NCBI GenBank assembly: GCA_949292185.1
Contig: CASEYP010000031.1
Coordinates: 248,001 to 312,000 of the forward strand
Source: an uncultured bacterium
Lineage (GTDB): Bacteria > Cyanobacteriota > Vampirovibrionia > Gastranaerophilales > Gastranaerophilaceae
Direction of reading: 5' to 3'
DNA length: 64,000 bases
This document shows positions 16,452-26,628 of the stretch, in pieces. The notes below the pieces were generated by a model. That model did not search any database. It was not told where the DNA came from and was given only the letters and a program-made list of their open reading frames with translations. The position numbers and the translations under genes are program-made. Within the stretch, counting starts at the first letter, position 1. Every line of letters starts with the position of its first letter.

Positions 16452-16667
16452 TTATATTGTTTTGTTTGCATAAAATAAAGATTTAAAGAATTTACCAACT
16501 TTTTGGACAAAATTCAAATTCTTTTTTCCTCTAATTTGAGCCAAATCTGCTGAAGGTGTTTTTTTAGCATCCATATGGCACATAAATCTATAAGCTTCAT
16601 TTAAAGATTGATGATTAGAAGTTCTTTTTGGGCTTCTAAACATTCGGTAGGTATTTAATTTAATCAT
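16452..16667 (-). CDS. Small basic hypothetical protein
   Basis: This 71-residue very basic protein (MIKLNTYRMFRSPKRTSNHQ) ends in an amphipathic helix, VQKVGKFFKSLF. A clear GGAG ribosome binding site lies 9 bp before the ATG, which supports the call. No family is recognised. It follows the uridine kinase-like gene on the same strand with a 61-bp gap, so it may be co-transcribed with it. Confidence 0.6.
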   Translation of the reverse strand: MIKLNTYRMFRSPKRTSNHQSLNEAYRFMCHMDAKKTPSADLAQIRGKKNLNFVQKVGKFFKSLFYANKTI

Positions 16668-16728
16668 TTTATCAATTCTCCTTTTTGTTTCGGTAAATAT
16701 ATATTTAATTAGGTAATGTACAAAATTT

Positions 16729-17586
16729 TTATTGGAAATTATTTGTTATTTCGTAAATGTATTCAAGCATATGCGCAAAATATTTCAAATCAGAATTACC
16801 ATTAATAACTAAATCAGCCTCTTTTCTAAAAGGTTTAACATATTTTTCTCCGGCTTCAGTTATATAATTCCAATGTTTTTGAGCATTTTCTTCACTTTGA
16901 TTTCTTTCTTCAACAGCTCGATTAAGAAAACGTTCTTTTCTCAAATTATTTTCTGTTTCAACATATATTTTTATATCAAAAATATCTTTAACAGAATCAT
17001 ACATTGTTGCAATACCTTCAACCACAATAATTTTCTGAGAATGAACATCAAGAGCTTTTGGCATAGAAACACCAGTTCCGTTTGGCAAATACATAGGAGC
17101 TTTTATATCTAATCCATCAGATAAATCCACCAAATCTGAACGCAACACATCTAATTGAAAACTTGATGGAGCATCAACGTCATATCCGTTATCTCTTAAA
17201 TTATCAAAAGAACCGTATTTGTTAATTAATACAGAAATATCATTGAAATAATTATCAGTACTCAAAATTGTAACAGGCATAGATAATTGCTCAATGACAT
17301 TTTTTATTTCATGACAAATTGTAGATTTACCGGAAGCTGATTCTCCAGTTACTCCAATCAAAAGACGCTTGGTAGGCTTATTAATCAATCTGCGTGAAAA
17401 CTTATCAATAAAATCATGATTAATACTATTTATAATCGGAATAGGTTGTTTTTTATCAAATAAAAAGATTTGTCTAAATTTAGTTTGTAAATAAAAAGCA
17501 AGTAATTCACGTCCTGACTTTGAATTCAAATCGGGTTTATAAATTTTATCGTTTGAATTTAATTCTTTTCCAATTAACAATTGCAT
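16729..17586 (-). CDS. Uridine kinase / phosphoribulokinase-family P-loop kinase
   Basis: This 285-residue protein has a kinase domain from about residue 74 with the Walker A motif G81-E-S-A-S-G-K-S-T89, then the STDNYFND block that binds the acceptor nucleoside in uridine kinases, DVDAPSSFQLD, and VVEGIATMYD. The family phosphorylates uridine/cytidine, ribulose-5-phosphate or pantothenate-like substrates; the order of motifs best fits Udk. About 75 N-terminal residues are an extension absent from standard Udk (about 210 residues), so substrate or regulation may differ. It is divergent from atpD, with 168 bp between them. Confidence 0.8.
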   Translation of the reverse strand: MQLLIGKELNSNDKIYKPDLNSKSGRELLAFYLQTKFRQIFLFDKKQPIPIINSINHDFIDKFSRRLINKPTKRLLIGVTGESASGKSTICHEIKNVIEQLSMPVTILSTDNYFNDISVLINKYGSFDNLRDNGYDVDAPSSFQLDVLRSDLVDLSDGLDIKAPMYLPNGTGVSMPKALDVHSQKIIVVEGIATMYDSVKDIFDIKIYVETENNLRKERFLNRAVEERNQSEENAQKHWNYITEAGEKYVKPFRKEADLVINGNSDLKYFAHMLEYIYEITNNFQ

Positions 17587-17687
17587 ATTCTTTCCATTTT
17601 ATCTTTGGGATATAGAAACTATAATACACAAGAAAAAAGTTTTTTGCTAGTAATTTAAAAAATTATTAATATAAAAAAATATCGATA

Positions 17688-17716
17688 TTTTGTAAAAATT
17701 TTTCTTGTTGTATAAT
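17688..17716 (+). promoter_or_regulatory. Putative promoter of atpD-atpC
   Basis: A perfect TATAAT (17711-17716) lies 17 bp after a weak TTTTGT (17688-17693). The predicted leader is about 32 bp and contains the strong GAGAGGGG ribosome binding site of atpD. Confidence 0.5.
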
Positions 17717-17721
17717 AATAA

Positions 17722-19164
<1,443 letters not shown>

Positions 19165-19167
19165 TTT

Positions 19168-19560
19168 ATGAAACTAAAAATTATTACGCAAGAAAGAGTG
19201 GTTTTTGACCAGGAAGTTGATGCTGTATATTCAAAAGGCATTGATGGTGAATTTGGAATTTTAAAAGGACATATTCCGATGATGAGTGCCTTGGATATTG
19301 GTGTTACAAGAGCCACTGTTGGAGATGAAGTTAAAACATTTACAACAATGGGTGGAATTTTGCAATTTAAAGACGAAGAATGCTTAATCTTAACAACTCT
19401 GGCTGAGCCTGGAGAAGAAATAGACGAAGCTAGAGCAAGAGAAGCATTAGAAAGAGCAAAAACGAGATTAAGAAACGCAAATGCAAGACTCGAAGCGAAA
19501 AGAGCTGAAGCAGCTATCGCAAGAGCAGAAGCTCGTCTAAAAGCAAAATTATCACAATAA
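19168..19560 (+). CDS. atpC: F1F0 ATP synthase subunit epsilon
   Basis: This 130-residue epsilon subunit belongs to the central stalk and inhibits ATP hydrolysis. It has the N-terminal beta sandwich (MKLKIITQERVVFDQEVDAV, GEFGILKGHIPMMSAL) and the two-helix C-terminal domain rich in Arg, Ala and Glu. The gene starts 3 bp after the atpD stop, so expression is coupled. The family's usual length is 130-140 residues. Confidence 0.97.
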   Translation: MKLKIITQERVVFDQEVDAVYSKGIDGEFGILKGHIPMMSALDIGVTRATVGDEVKTFTTMGGILQFKDEECLILTTLAEPGEEIDEARAREALERAKTRLRNANARLEAKRAEAAIARAEARLKAKLSQ

Positions 19561-19576
19561 AGGATTATAAAATACT

Positions 19577-19981
19577 ATGGCTGGATTCAATCCAAAATAT
19601 AGCCTTGCATTTAGTTGGGGGCTTGTAGTACTCAGTATAATATTTACAGCAACGTTACTACCAATAACAACTATTGATTGTAATGAAAATCTAAATACCT
19701 GTACTGTATATAGAAAACAAACGCTTTATAGTCATAAAGAAGACGTCGTAAGTTTTTCTACTGATAAAATTGAATCACATGCTTATAAAAAATTTCTTGT
19801 AGGTAAAAAATCTACCTCATATAATCCAATTTTTATAATGAAAGATAAAGACGAAGTTGAAATACCATTAATGACATCATACAAAACTGCAAAAAATGTC
19901 ATTAATGGTATTCAAAATAATCATGCTTATAAAGAATCATTTTGGCTTGGAAAATATAGCATCGGCAAATTTTCTTTTTAA
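19577..19981 (+). CDS. Hypothetical single-pass membrane protein downstream of atpC
   Basis: This 134-residue protein has one strong hydrophobic helix at residues 11-31 (FSWGLVVLSIIFTATLLPIT), followed by a probable beta-rich, PH-like domain facing outside or inside the membrane (YRKQTLYSHKEDVVSFSTDK). Two cysteines (C35 and C42) could form a disulfide. I know no family for it. It begins 16 bp after atpC and is likely the third gene of that transcript, but a role in ATP synthase is only suggested by position. Its stop overlaps the stop of the convergent serB by a few bases. Confidence 0.65.
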   Translation: MAGFNPKYSLAFSWGLVVLSIIFTATLLPITTIDCNENLNTCTVYRKQTLYSHKEDVVSFSTDKIESHAYKKFLVGKKSTSYNPIFIMKDKDEVEIPLMTSYKTAKNVINGIQNNHAYKESFWLGKYSIGKFSF

Positions 19982-20598
19982 ATATTATCCAAAATGAAAG
20001 TTAAATCTTTATAGTCAATAATGATATCAGCCTCTTTTTTCAAAACTGGTTTTGCACAAAATGCAATCTTTTTACCGGCATATTGAAACATACTCAAATC
20101 GTTTGCCCCATCGCCAACAGCAATAGTATCATCAGGCGTTACCCCAGTTATATTTTGAATGCGCTTAAGTAATTCACCTTTGCTATCGCTAAAAAGCATG
20201 CCTCCACCAACAAATCCTGTTAAAACTCCGTCTTTTGAATGCAATATATTTGAAAATTCTGCATCAAGACCAACTTTTTTAGCAAATGGAACAGTTGCAT
20301 TTTTAAAACCTCCTGAAAAACAAATTACTTTATATCCAAGACGTTTCAATTCTTTTACAGTTTCCATTGCACCATTCATCATCGGTAAATTTGCACAAAT
20401 ATTATCAACAACATTAACATCTAGACCTTTTAACAACGCTACGCGCTTTTGCAAACTTTCAAAAAAATCGATTTCTCCACGCATAGCGCTATCTGTTATG
20501 TCTTTTACTTGTTGCTCTATACCAATTTCTCTTGCCAAAAACTCTAAGGTTTCGCCATCCATCAATGTAGAATCAAAATCAAATGCTGCTAATTTCAT
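19978..20598 (-). CDS. serB: Phosphoserine phosphatase (HAD family)
   Basis: This enzyme removes phosphate from O-phosphoserine, the last step of serine synthesis. The 206-residue HAD phosphatase shows the nucleophile motif D7-F-D9-S-T, the capping segment GEIDFFESLQKRVALLKG typical of SerB, motif II CFSGGF, and the metal-binding GDGANDLSM. It lacks the N-terminal ACT-like domain of longer SerB proteins. It is the last gene of a serA/aminotransferase/serB order on the minus strand, 15 bp from serA, which strongly supports the assignment. Its 3' end overlaps the convergent membrane protein gene by a few bases. Confidence 0.93.
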   Translation of the reverse strand: MKLAAFDFDSTLMDGETLEFLAREIGIEQQVKDITDSAMRGEIDFFESLQKRVALLKGLDVNVVDNICANLPMMNGAMETVKELKRLGYKVICFSGGFKNATVPFAKKVGLDAEFSNILHSKDGVLTGFVGGGMLFSDSKGELLKRIQNITGVTPDDTIAVGDGANDLSMFQYAGKKIAFCAKPVLKKEADIIIDYKDLTFILDNI

Positions 20599-20613
20599 AT
20601 TCTATCCTTTCTT

Positions 20614-22209
20614 TTATTGAGCGTTTAATTTTATATATCTAGGATTGTGAACACCATCAATTTTGGAAATTTCTGATAAAACACAACTACTTACTTCAGA
20701 GTCAACGTTAATAACCATTATTGATTCTGTTTCATGCTTATCGTTCTTTTGAACAACGTTCATTGAACCGATATTGATATTATTTTCACCAATAACTTGA
20801 GCAACCTTTGCAATCATAGAAGGCTTATTCACGTGAGGAACAATAATCATGTGTTTTTGAGGTCTAATACTTGCTTCGTAATCATTAATCTTAACGATTC
20901 TTGGAATATCTTTTGCTACAAGTGCTCCAGCAACAGTATTTTCTCCGTTATCAGTTATGAATTTTATAGTCAACAAACCTGCAAAATTACATTTAACTTT
21001 TGACCTTGTTGATATAATATCAATTCCACGTTTCTTCGCAATTACAGGAGCATTAACATAATTTACGCCTTCCAAAATTGAAGATAGAGCACCTTTTAAT
21101 ACAGCAACTTCAAGCGGTTGAATATCTAAATCTGCCAAATCACCTTGCGCGGTAATTTCTATTGTTTTAACCACACCTTGTGAAATTTGCATACCAAATT
21201 CACCTGAATTTTCTGCAATTTGCATATAATCTTTGACAGGCTCTAACTTATCAGGTCTTAAAGACGGAATATTTACAGCAGAAGATGCTGAACCACCTGA
21301 TAAAACTTCTTTTATTTGATTTGCAACATCTATTGCTACATTTATCTGAGCTTCCTTTGTACTTGCACCTAAATGAGGTGTCAAAACTATATTTCCACTG
21401 CAATGAATCAATGGACAAGATGCAATATCAGGTTCATTTTCATATACATCAATTGCAGCACCTGCGACATCACCTAATTCTATTGCATCTTTCAAATCCT
21501 GCTCATTAATAATTCCACCCCTTGCACAATTTATAAGTCTTACACCTTTTTTCATTTTTGCAATAGAGTTTTTGTTGATTAAATTTACAGTTTCTTTAGT
21601 TTTTGGAACATGCACCGTTATAAAATCACATTTACCCCAAAAATCGTCAATATTTTCAACATATTCAGCACCAAATTTTTCTACAAGTTCACGAGAAGCA
21701 TAAGGGTCAAATACAACAAGCTTCATCCCTAAAGCCAACGCAACTTCAGCAACATGAGAACCTATTTTGCCTAAGCCGATTATACCCAAAGTCTTTCCAT
21801 ATAATTCGCAACCTGTAAATTTCGCTCTGTCCCATTTACCTTCTTTTGTAGAAGTTGCAGCAGGTGCGATATTCCTTGCCATAGCAAGCATCAAAGCAAT
21901 AGTATGTTCTGCTGCTGCCATTGTATTGCCATCAGGAGAATTTACAACAATAATACCTTTTTGAGTAGCTGCATCAATGTCAATATTATCAACACCAACG
22001 CCTGCTCTACCTATAATTTTTAAATTTTTACCGGCTTCTATAATTTTTGCCGTAACCTTTGTTTGGCTTCGAACCATCAAGGCATCATAATTTCCAATAA
22101 TCTTAACCAACTCGTCTTCCGCCATTGTTGGCAAAAAATCTACCTGAGCCACTGCCTCTATAATTTTTCCGGCTGACTCATTTATTTTATCTGTAATTAA
22201 AACTTTCAT
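20614..22209 (-). CDS. serA: D-3-phosphoglycerate dehydrogenase, long ACT form
   Basis: This NAD-dependent dehydrogenase commits 3-phosphoglycerate to serine. In 531 residues it has the substrate domain (VGVDNIDIDAATQKG), the Rossmann motif GIIGLGKIGSHVAE, the catalytic histidine in LTPHLGAST, an intervening allosteric domain (about 320-450) and a C-terminal ACT domain (MIIVPHVNKPSMIAKVAQVI), where serine feedback normally acts. This long type is common in Cyanobacteria and plants. It sits between the aminotransferase gene (13 bp upstream) and serB (15 bp downstream). Confidence 0.97.
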   Translation of the reverse strand: MKVLITDKINESAGKIIEAVAQVDFLPTMAEDELVKIIGNYDALMVRSQTKVTAKIIEAGKNLKIIGRAGVGVDNIDIDAATQKGIIVVNSPDGNTMAAAEHTIALMLAMARNIAPAATSTKEGKWDRAKFTGCELYGKTLGIIGLGKIGSHVAEVALALGMKLVVFDPYASRELVEKFGAEYVENIDDFWGKCDFITVHVPKTKETVNLINKNSIAKMKKGVRLINCARGGIINEQDLKDAIELGDVAGAAIDVYENEPDIASCPLIHCSGNIVLTPHLGASTKEAQINVAIDVANQIKEVLSGGSASSAVNIPSLRPDKLEPVKDYMQIAENSGEFGMQISQGVVKTIEITAQGDLADLDIQPLEVAVLKGALSSILEGVNYVNAPVIAKKRGIDIISTRSKVKCNFAGLLTIKFITDNGENTVAGALVAKDIPRIVKINDYEASIRPQKHMIIVPHVNKPSMIAKVAQVIGENNINIGSMNVVQKNDKHETESIMVINVDSEVSSCVLSEISKIDGVHNPRYIKLNAQ

Positions 22210-22222
22210 TAAAACTCACTTT

Positions 22223-23374
22223 CTATTTTTTCAATTCTGCAATAAGTGTGCTTACACCAATTCCAGGTGTAAACTCATGACCTAATTTAATCAATGTTGC
22301 TTCCAATGCTCCAACAGATGCAATTAAATCTCGATCACACACAAAACCTAAAGTTCCCATTCTAAAAATTTTATCCTTTAATTGGTTTTGACCGTTTGCG
22401 ACAACAATGTCGTAATCTTTTTTCAAAACATTACGGATATCAGGAACGGAGACACCTTCAGGCGGTAAGATTGATGTTATTGCATAACTTGCATGATTAT
22501 CATCATCTACTAAAAGTTTTAATTTCAAAGCTCTTAACGCAGCTCTTAATGCCATTGCATGTCTTTTGTGTCTTGCATTTACGTTATCAATACCCTCATC
22601 AATTATCATCTTTAATGCAGTATTCAATCCAACAATCAGATTTACTGCAGGTGTAAATGGGGTAGAATTTGCTTGAGTTGATTTTTTATACGCAGCCCAA
22701 TCAAAATAAAAACTTGGGAATTTGCATTGTTCATAAACTTTCCAAGCTCTATCGTTAGCAGTTAAAAATGCTAATCCAGGCGGAATCATAAATCCTTTTT
22801 GAGAACCTGAAATTAACACATCAATGCCCCATTCATCAGGTTTGCAAGGCATAGCACAAACACTTGTAACCCCGTCAACTACAGATAATGCACCATGTTC
22901 TCTTATTATTGAACATAAAGTTTTTACATCATTAGCTGCACCAGTTGAAGTTTCGCTATGTGTTAAAGTTACGATTTTTATTTCTTTATTTACATCTTTT
23001 GCTAAACGTTCTTTCAAAACTTCAGGTGATATAACCTCGCCAGGTGCAACTTCAATTTTTTCAACTTCAGCTCCTCGAGATTGAGCAATTTTTGCCCAGC
23101 GATTTCCAAAGTTTCCAATAACTAAGCATAGAACCTTATCACCAGGATTTACAAGGTTTTCTAATGCTGCGCACATTGCACCTGTACCACTTGCGGTATA
23201 CATAAATACATCATTTTTTGTTTGAAAAACATATTTTAAATTTGCATAAACTTCTTCTAATATGGAGGAAAATTCCGAACTCCTATGACCTATAGGATGT
23301 CTTGCAATTTCAAGCATTACAGACTCTGGAACCGGAGTCGGGCCTGGAATCATTAAAAATGTTTTGTCTTTCAT
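22223..23374 (-). CDS. Class V aminotransferase (alanine/serine-glyoxylate type), probable phosphoserine aminotransferase
   Basis: This is a 383-residue PLP enzyme. I use ATG 23374, which has a consensus AGGAGGG site 7 bp upstream, rather than a codon 12 residues earlier. It begins with the family signature MIPGPTPVPESV, then HRSSEF, TASGTGAM, and the PLP-lysine motif SGSQKGFMIPPG. By sequence it belongs to the alanine/serine-glyoxylate aminotransferase group, not to classical SerC. Because it opens an operon with serA and serB, it most likely transfers an amino group to 3-phosphohydroxypyruvate. Class V enzymes that replace SerC are known in methanogens. Other possible activities are serine-glyoxylate or alanine-glyoxylate exchange. 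Confidence 0.88.
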   Translation of the reverse strand: MKDKTFLMIPGPTPVPESVMLEIARHPIGHRSSEFSSILEEVYANLKYVFQTKNDVFMYTASGTGAMCAALENLVNPGDKVLCLVIGNFGNRWAKIAQSRGAEVEKIEVAPGEVISPEVLKERLAKDVNKEIKIVTLTHSETSTGAANDVKTLCSIIREHGALSVVDGVTSVCAMPCKPDEWGIDVLISGSQKGFMIPPGLAFLTANDRAWKVYEQCKFPSFYFDWAAYKKSTQANSTPFTPAVNLIVGLNTALKMIIDEGIDNVNARHKRHAMALRAALRALKLKLLVDDDNHASYAITSILPPEGVSVPDIRNVLKKDYDIVVANGQNQLKDKIFRMGTLGFVCDRDLIASVGALEATLIKLGHEFTPGIGVSTLIAELKK

Positions 23375-23462
23375 ATTGTTTTCCCTCCTTTTACTCTCCC
23401 TATTATACATACATTCTTCTTCTGGGATAGTATTTTATTAAAATTTTAAATTATTTATGTTA

Positions 23463-24287
23463 CTAAAAATCAAAAGTTTCAGGATCAAAACTTGTTCTAA
23501 CACCTTGATCCATACTGCTTAAAGTTTCCATATCTTCTTTATCCAATTCAAAAGAAAATATATCTGAATTTTCAAATATTCTTTCCTTGTGAACGGATTT
23601 TGGAATTACGATATAACCGTCTTGAACATCCCATCTTAATACAACTTGAGCAGGTGTTTTTTTATATTTTTCTGCAATCGCTAATATCTGTGGTAAGTTT
23701 AAATTTCCTCTCATTAGTGGTGCCCAAGCTTCTAGTTTTATATTTTTATCTTTACACCAAGCTTCTAGATGCTTTTCATTTAAAAGAGGGTGTCTCTCAA
23801 CCTGATTTACGGCTGGCGAAATTTCACAAGACTCTAAAATCCATTCTAAATGTTTAATCTCACAGTTACATACGCCTATTACTCGAATTTTTCCATCTTT
23901 ATTTAAGTCTTCTAAAGCCTTGTATGTATCTAGTAATCTATCTTTTTGCTGACCTGGCCAATGAATTAAAAACATATCAAGATAATCTGTTTTTAATTTT
24001 GAAATACTTTGTTCAAAAGATTTTATGGTATTTTCATAACCCATATTTCCTAAATTTACTTTACTTGTTAAAAATATATCTTCTCTTTTTATTTTTAATT
24101 CTTGTAGAGCATTTCCTAAAATATCTTCATTTTTATACATTTGAGCAGTATCAAAGCTTCTATATCCTGCTTCCATTGCCCATTTTACAGCATTTAGCAT
24201 TTCCTCATAACTTGTCGTATTATAAACACCAAGACCTAATATTGGAATTTCTATACCATTATTTAGACTTACCTTAGCTAGTGTCAT
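23463..24287 (-). CDS. Aldo/keto reductase
   Basis: This is a 274-residue NADPH-dependent aldo/keto reductase. The start is ATG 24287, which has a TAGGAGGG site; the open frame extends 44 codons further without signals. It shows the N-terminal hairpin LNNGIEIPILGLGVYN, the active-site FDTAQMYKNE (Asp and Tyr of the tetrad), TSKV (Lys), and FLIHWPG (His). This AKR5-like group reduces methylglyoxal and other small carbonyls. A well-formed promoter lies directly upstream. Clusters of aldo/keto reductase, cupin and carboxymuconolactone-decarboxylase genes are common in stress loci, and all three types occur within this 6 kb. Confidence 0.9.
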   Translation of the reverse strand: MTLAKVSLNNGIEIPILGLGVYNTTSYEEMLNAVKWAMEAGYRSFDTAQMYKNEDILGNALQELKIKREDIFLTSKVNLGNMGYENTIKSFEQSISKLKTDYLDMFLIHWPGQQKDRLLDTYKALEDLNKDGKIRVIGVCNCEIKHLEWILESCEISPAVNQVERHPLLNEKHLEAWCKDKNIKLEAWAPLMRGNLNLPQILAIAEKYKKTPAQVVLRWDVQDGYIVIPKSVHKERIFENSDIFSFELDKEDMETLSSMDQGVRTSFDPETFDF

Positions 24288-24327
24288 ATAAACCCTCCTA
24301 ATAATACATATCGTATTTAATATTGTA

Positions 24328-24356
24328 ATTGTACACGTTTGGATAATGCTTTGCAA
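24328..24356 (-). promoter_or_regulatory. Promoter of the aldo/keto reductase gene
   Basis: On the minus strand TTGCAA (24351-24356) and TACAAT (24328-24333) are separated by exactly 17 bp. This predicts a leader of about 35 bases containing the TAGGAGGG ribosome binding site. Confidence 0.6.
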
Positions 24357-24505
24357 GAACATATTTGGTAATATTACTAAATCATTTATAGCTTTATATA
24401 TATTCAGAAACTTAAGCATAATAAAGAGTTTACATTTCTTAATTGTATTTTAGACACTCAATATGGTAACATCTTTTTATAGGGTTTAATAAGGGGAATT
24501 ACATT

Positions 24506-26056
24506 ATGATAAATTCAATAAAAAAAGACTTTTTAGCTTCTATAATAGTTTTTTTAATAGCATTACCTCTTGCAATAGGTATTTCTATTGCTTGCGGATT
24601 ACCAATATATTGCGGTATAGTTTCAGGAATTATCGGAGGTATTGTTGTTGGATTATTTTCAGGTAATTCTTTACAAGTCTCAGGACCTGCCGCCGGTTTA
24701 ATTCTTATTATCGTTGAAATTATTCAACAAATGGGAGTGGATAAGCTTTTTATAATCATATTCCTTGTTGGAATTATGCAGATTATATTTGGACTATTAT
24801 CTTTTGGTAAATGGTTCAGAGCAATTTCACCTGCAATAATTCAAGGTATGCTTGCAGGAATCGGGGTTTCTATATTTTTATCTCAATTCCACATAATGCT
24901 TGACAGCACTCCGCAAAATAATTTTATTGGTAACATTAAAGACTTGTCCAGTGTTATATATAATTCCGTATTACCTCTTGATGGTTCTGTTCACCATCTT
25001 GCTTGTATGATTGGAGCTTTAACAATTTCGATAATTCTTATTTGGAATTTATTACCTTTTAAAAAATTAAAAGCTATTCCAGCAGCTTTGGTTGGTATAA
25101 TTATTTCATCTATTGTCGCTAATTCTCTACATTTTGATATTAATTATATTCAAGTAAATTCTAATTTTTGGAATGATATCAATTTAATAAAGATTTCAGA
25201 ATTTTCAAATATATTTAACTTAAGTATTATAATTAATGCACTGGTTATAACTTTTATTGCAAGTGCAGAAACTCTTTTAACATCAGCTGCTATCGATAAA
25301 ATGAGTGATAAATCTAAAACTAATTATGATAAAGAAATTATTGCGCAAGGTATAGGGAATTCAATATCAGGTTTAGTTGGAGGACTTCCTATTACTGGCG
25401 TTATTGTAAGAAGTGCCGCAAACATAAATGCTGATGCTCAAACAAGATTATCAGCTATATTACATGGTGTTTGGCTATTATTGTTTGTTAGTATTTTCCC
25501 AAATATCTTAAACTATATACCAATTTCAGCTCTTGCAGCTATCCTTGTTTATACAGGTTATAAACTTATTGATATAAATGCTGCAAAATATATCTTTAAA
25601 CTCAGCAAAGGCGAATTTGCGATATATATGATTACCCTTGTTTCAATTCTTTTTACAAACTTGTTTGAAGGAATTTTAATAGGTTTTGCTTGTGCAATTA
25701 TAAAAAGTGCATACAAAGTTCTAAAAGTTGATATTGAAACCGAAAATATAGAAGAAGAAAACAGAATTGTTGCTAACCTATATGGAAATATAACATTTCT
25801 TCAATTACCAACACTAATTGATGCCCTAGAAAAACTTCCAAAAGATAAAAATCTTAGATTATGTGCAAGTAAACTTCATTTTATAGATCATGCCTGCATT
25901 GATTTTATAAAATCTTGGGAAAAAGATAGAAAAAATAAAATGACTAACTATGAAATTTCAATAGACTGGGAAAAAATGAGTAAAGCTTACCCAAGTTTTA
26001 AATGGAAATTTTTCCACGACGATGAAAACAATAAAAAATATAAAAGTTCTCATTAA
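24506..26056 (+). CDS. SulP-family anion transporter (SLC26/BicA-like)
   Basis: This 516-residue membrane protein has 10-14 hydrophobic segments and the SulP signature near the N-terminus (PLAIGISIACGLPIYCGIVS, then LQVSGPAAGLILI). SulP carriers move sulfate, bicarbonate or other anions, often with sodium. Residues about 420-500 are cytoplasmic and look like a reduced STAS domain (FLQLPTLIDAL, KLHFIDHACIDFIKSW). The bicarbonate carrier BicA of Cyanobacteria belongs here, but the substrate cannot be settled. An AAGGGG site precedes the ATG. It stands divergent to the aldo/keto reductase gene. Confidence 0.9.
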   Translation: MINSIKKDFLASIIVFLIALPLAIGISIACGLPIYCGIVSGIIGGIVVGLFSGNSLQVSGPAAGLILIIVEIIQQMGVDKLFIIIFLVGIMQIIFGLLSFGKWFRAISPAIIQGMLAGIGVSIFLSQFHIMLDSTPQNNFIGNIKDLSSVIYNSVLPLDGSVHHLACMIGALTISIILIWNLLPFKKLKAIPAALVGIIISSIVANSLHFDINYIQVNSNFWNDINLIKISEFSNIFNLSIIINALVITFIASAETLLTSAAIDKMSDKSKTNYDKEIIAQGIGNSISGLVGGLPITGVIVRSAANINADAQTRLSAILHGVWLLLFVSIFPNILNYIPISALAAILVYTGYKLIDINAAKYIFKLSKGEFAIYMITLVSILFTNLFEGILIGFACAIIKSAYKVLKVDIETENIEEENRIVANLYGNITFLQLPTLIDALEKLPKDKNLRLCASKLHFIDHACIDFIKSWEKDRKNKMTNYEISIDWEKMSKAYPSFKWKFFHDDENNKKYKSSH

Positions 26057-26064
26057 TACAATTA

Positions 26065-26093
26065 TTGACTGATAGTAACTATCAAGTTGTAAA
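26065..26093 (+). promoter_or_regulatory. Promoter with palindromic operator before the cupin operon
   Basis: TTGACT (26065-26070) is followed at once by the perfect palindrome GATAGT-A-ACTATC (26071-26083), and a weak -10 lies near 26088-26093. A repressor bound to the palindrome would block polymerase directly. The cupin gene starts 42 bp later with an AAAGG site. Confidence 0.45.
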
Positions 26094-26135
26094 CTAGTAA
26101 TATGGAAGTAAAATGAAAGAAAGGACTCCCAAAAT

Positions 26136-26597
26136 ATGAAAAAATTACTAGCATTATTACTAGTTTGTACAATAATAATTATAGGAGAGAACATATCTAT
26201 GGCACAAAATCTTGAACAACCTTTTGCACAAGGGGATATAAATCCATATAACAAATTTTTTACAGGAACAACATACCTAACAAGGTTATGTGAAAACGAT
26301 ACAACTTGGAATTCATCTATCGCAAACGTAACATTTGAACCTGGAGCAAGAACAAATTGGCATAAACATTCAGGAGGTCAAATTTTACTTGTTACAGCAG
26401 GCGAAGGCAGATACCAAGAAAAAGGCAAAGAAATTCAAATTATAAAAAAAGGTGATGTTGTGAAAATTCCGCCAAATGTGGAACACTGGCACGGTGCATC
26501 TCCAGATGGATGGTTTGCTCATATTTCTATAGAACCTAACCTGCCAAATAACACAACTCAATGGCTTGAACCTGTTACTGATAAAGAATACAAATAG
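26136..26597 (+). CDS. Secreted cupin-domain protein
   Basis: This 153-residue protein starts with a signal peptide (MKKLLALLLVCTIIIIGENISMA, cleavage near MAQN) and is otherwise a single cupin barrel. The metal-ligand motif reads W-H-K-H-x5-L-L-V-T-A-G-E-G-x-Y, and the second half reads GDVVKIPPNVEHWHGA, so the usual His/Glu/His set is mostly intact. Small cupins of this type are encoded with carboxymuconolactone-decarboxylase-family genes and may handle quinones or reactive carbonyls; no reaction has been shown that I can cite. It is first in a three-gene transcript with a DXS-like gene and a secreted two-domain decarboxylase-family protein. Confidence 0.85.
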   Translation: MKKLLALLLVCTIIIIGENISMAQNLEQPFAQGDINPYNKFFTGTTYLTRLCENDTTWNSSIANVTFEPGARTNWHKHSGGQILLVTAGEGRYQEKGKEIQIIKKGDVVKIPPNVEHWHGASPDGWFAHISIEPNLPNNTTQWLEPVTDKEYK

Positions 26598-26628
26598 TAT
26601 AGAAAAAGAGATAAGGAGAGTAAAATAA

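Noticed and set aside
20159-20620. Open frame of 153 codons on the plus strand opposite serB
   Set aside because: It is fully antisense to a well-supported serB gene, and its composition follows from serB codon use.
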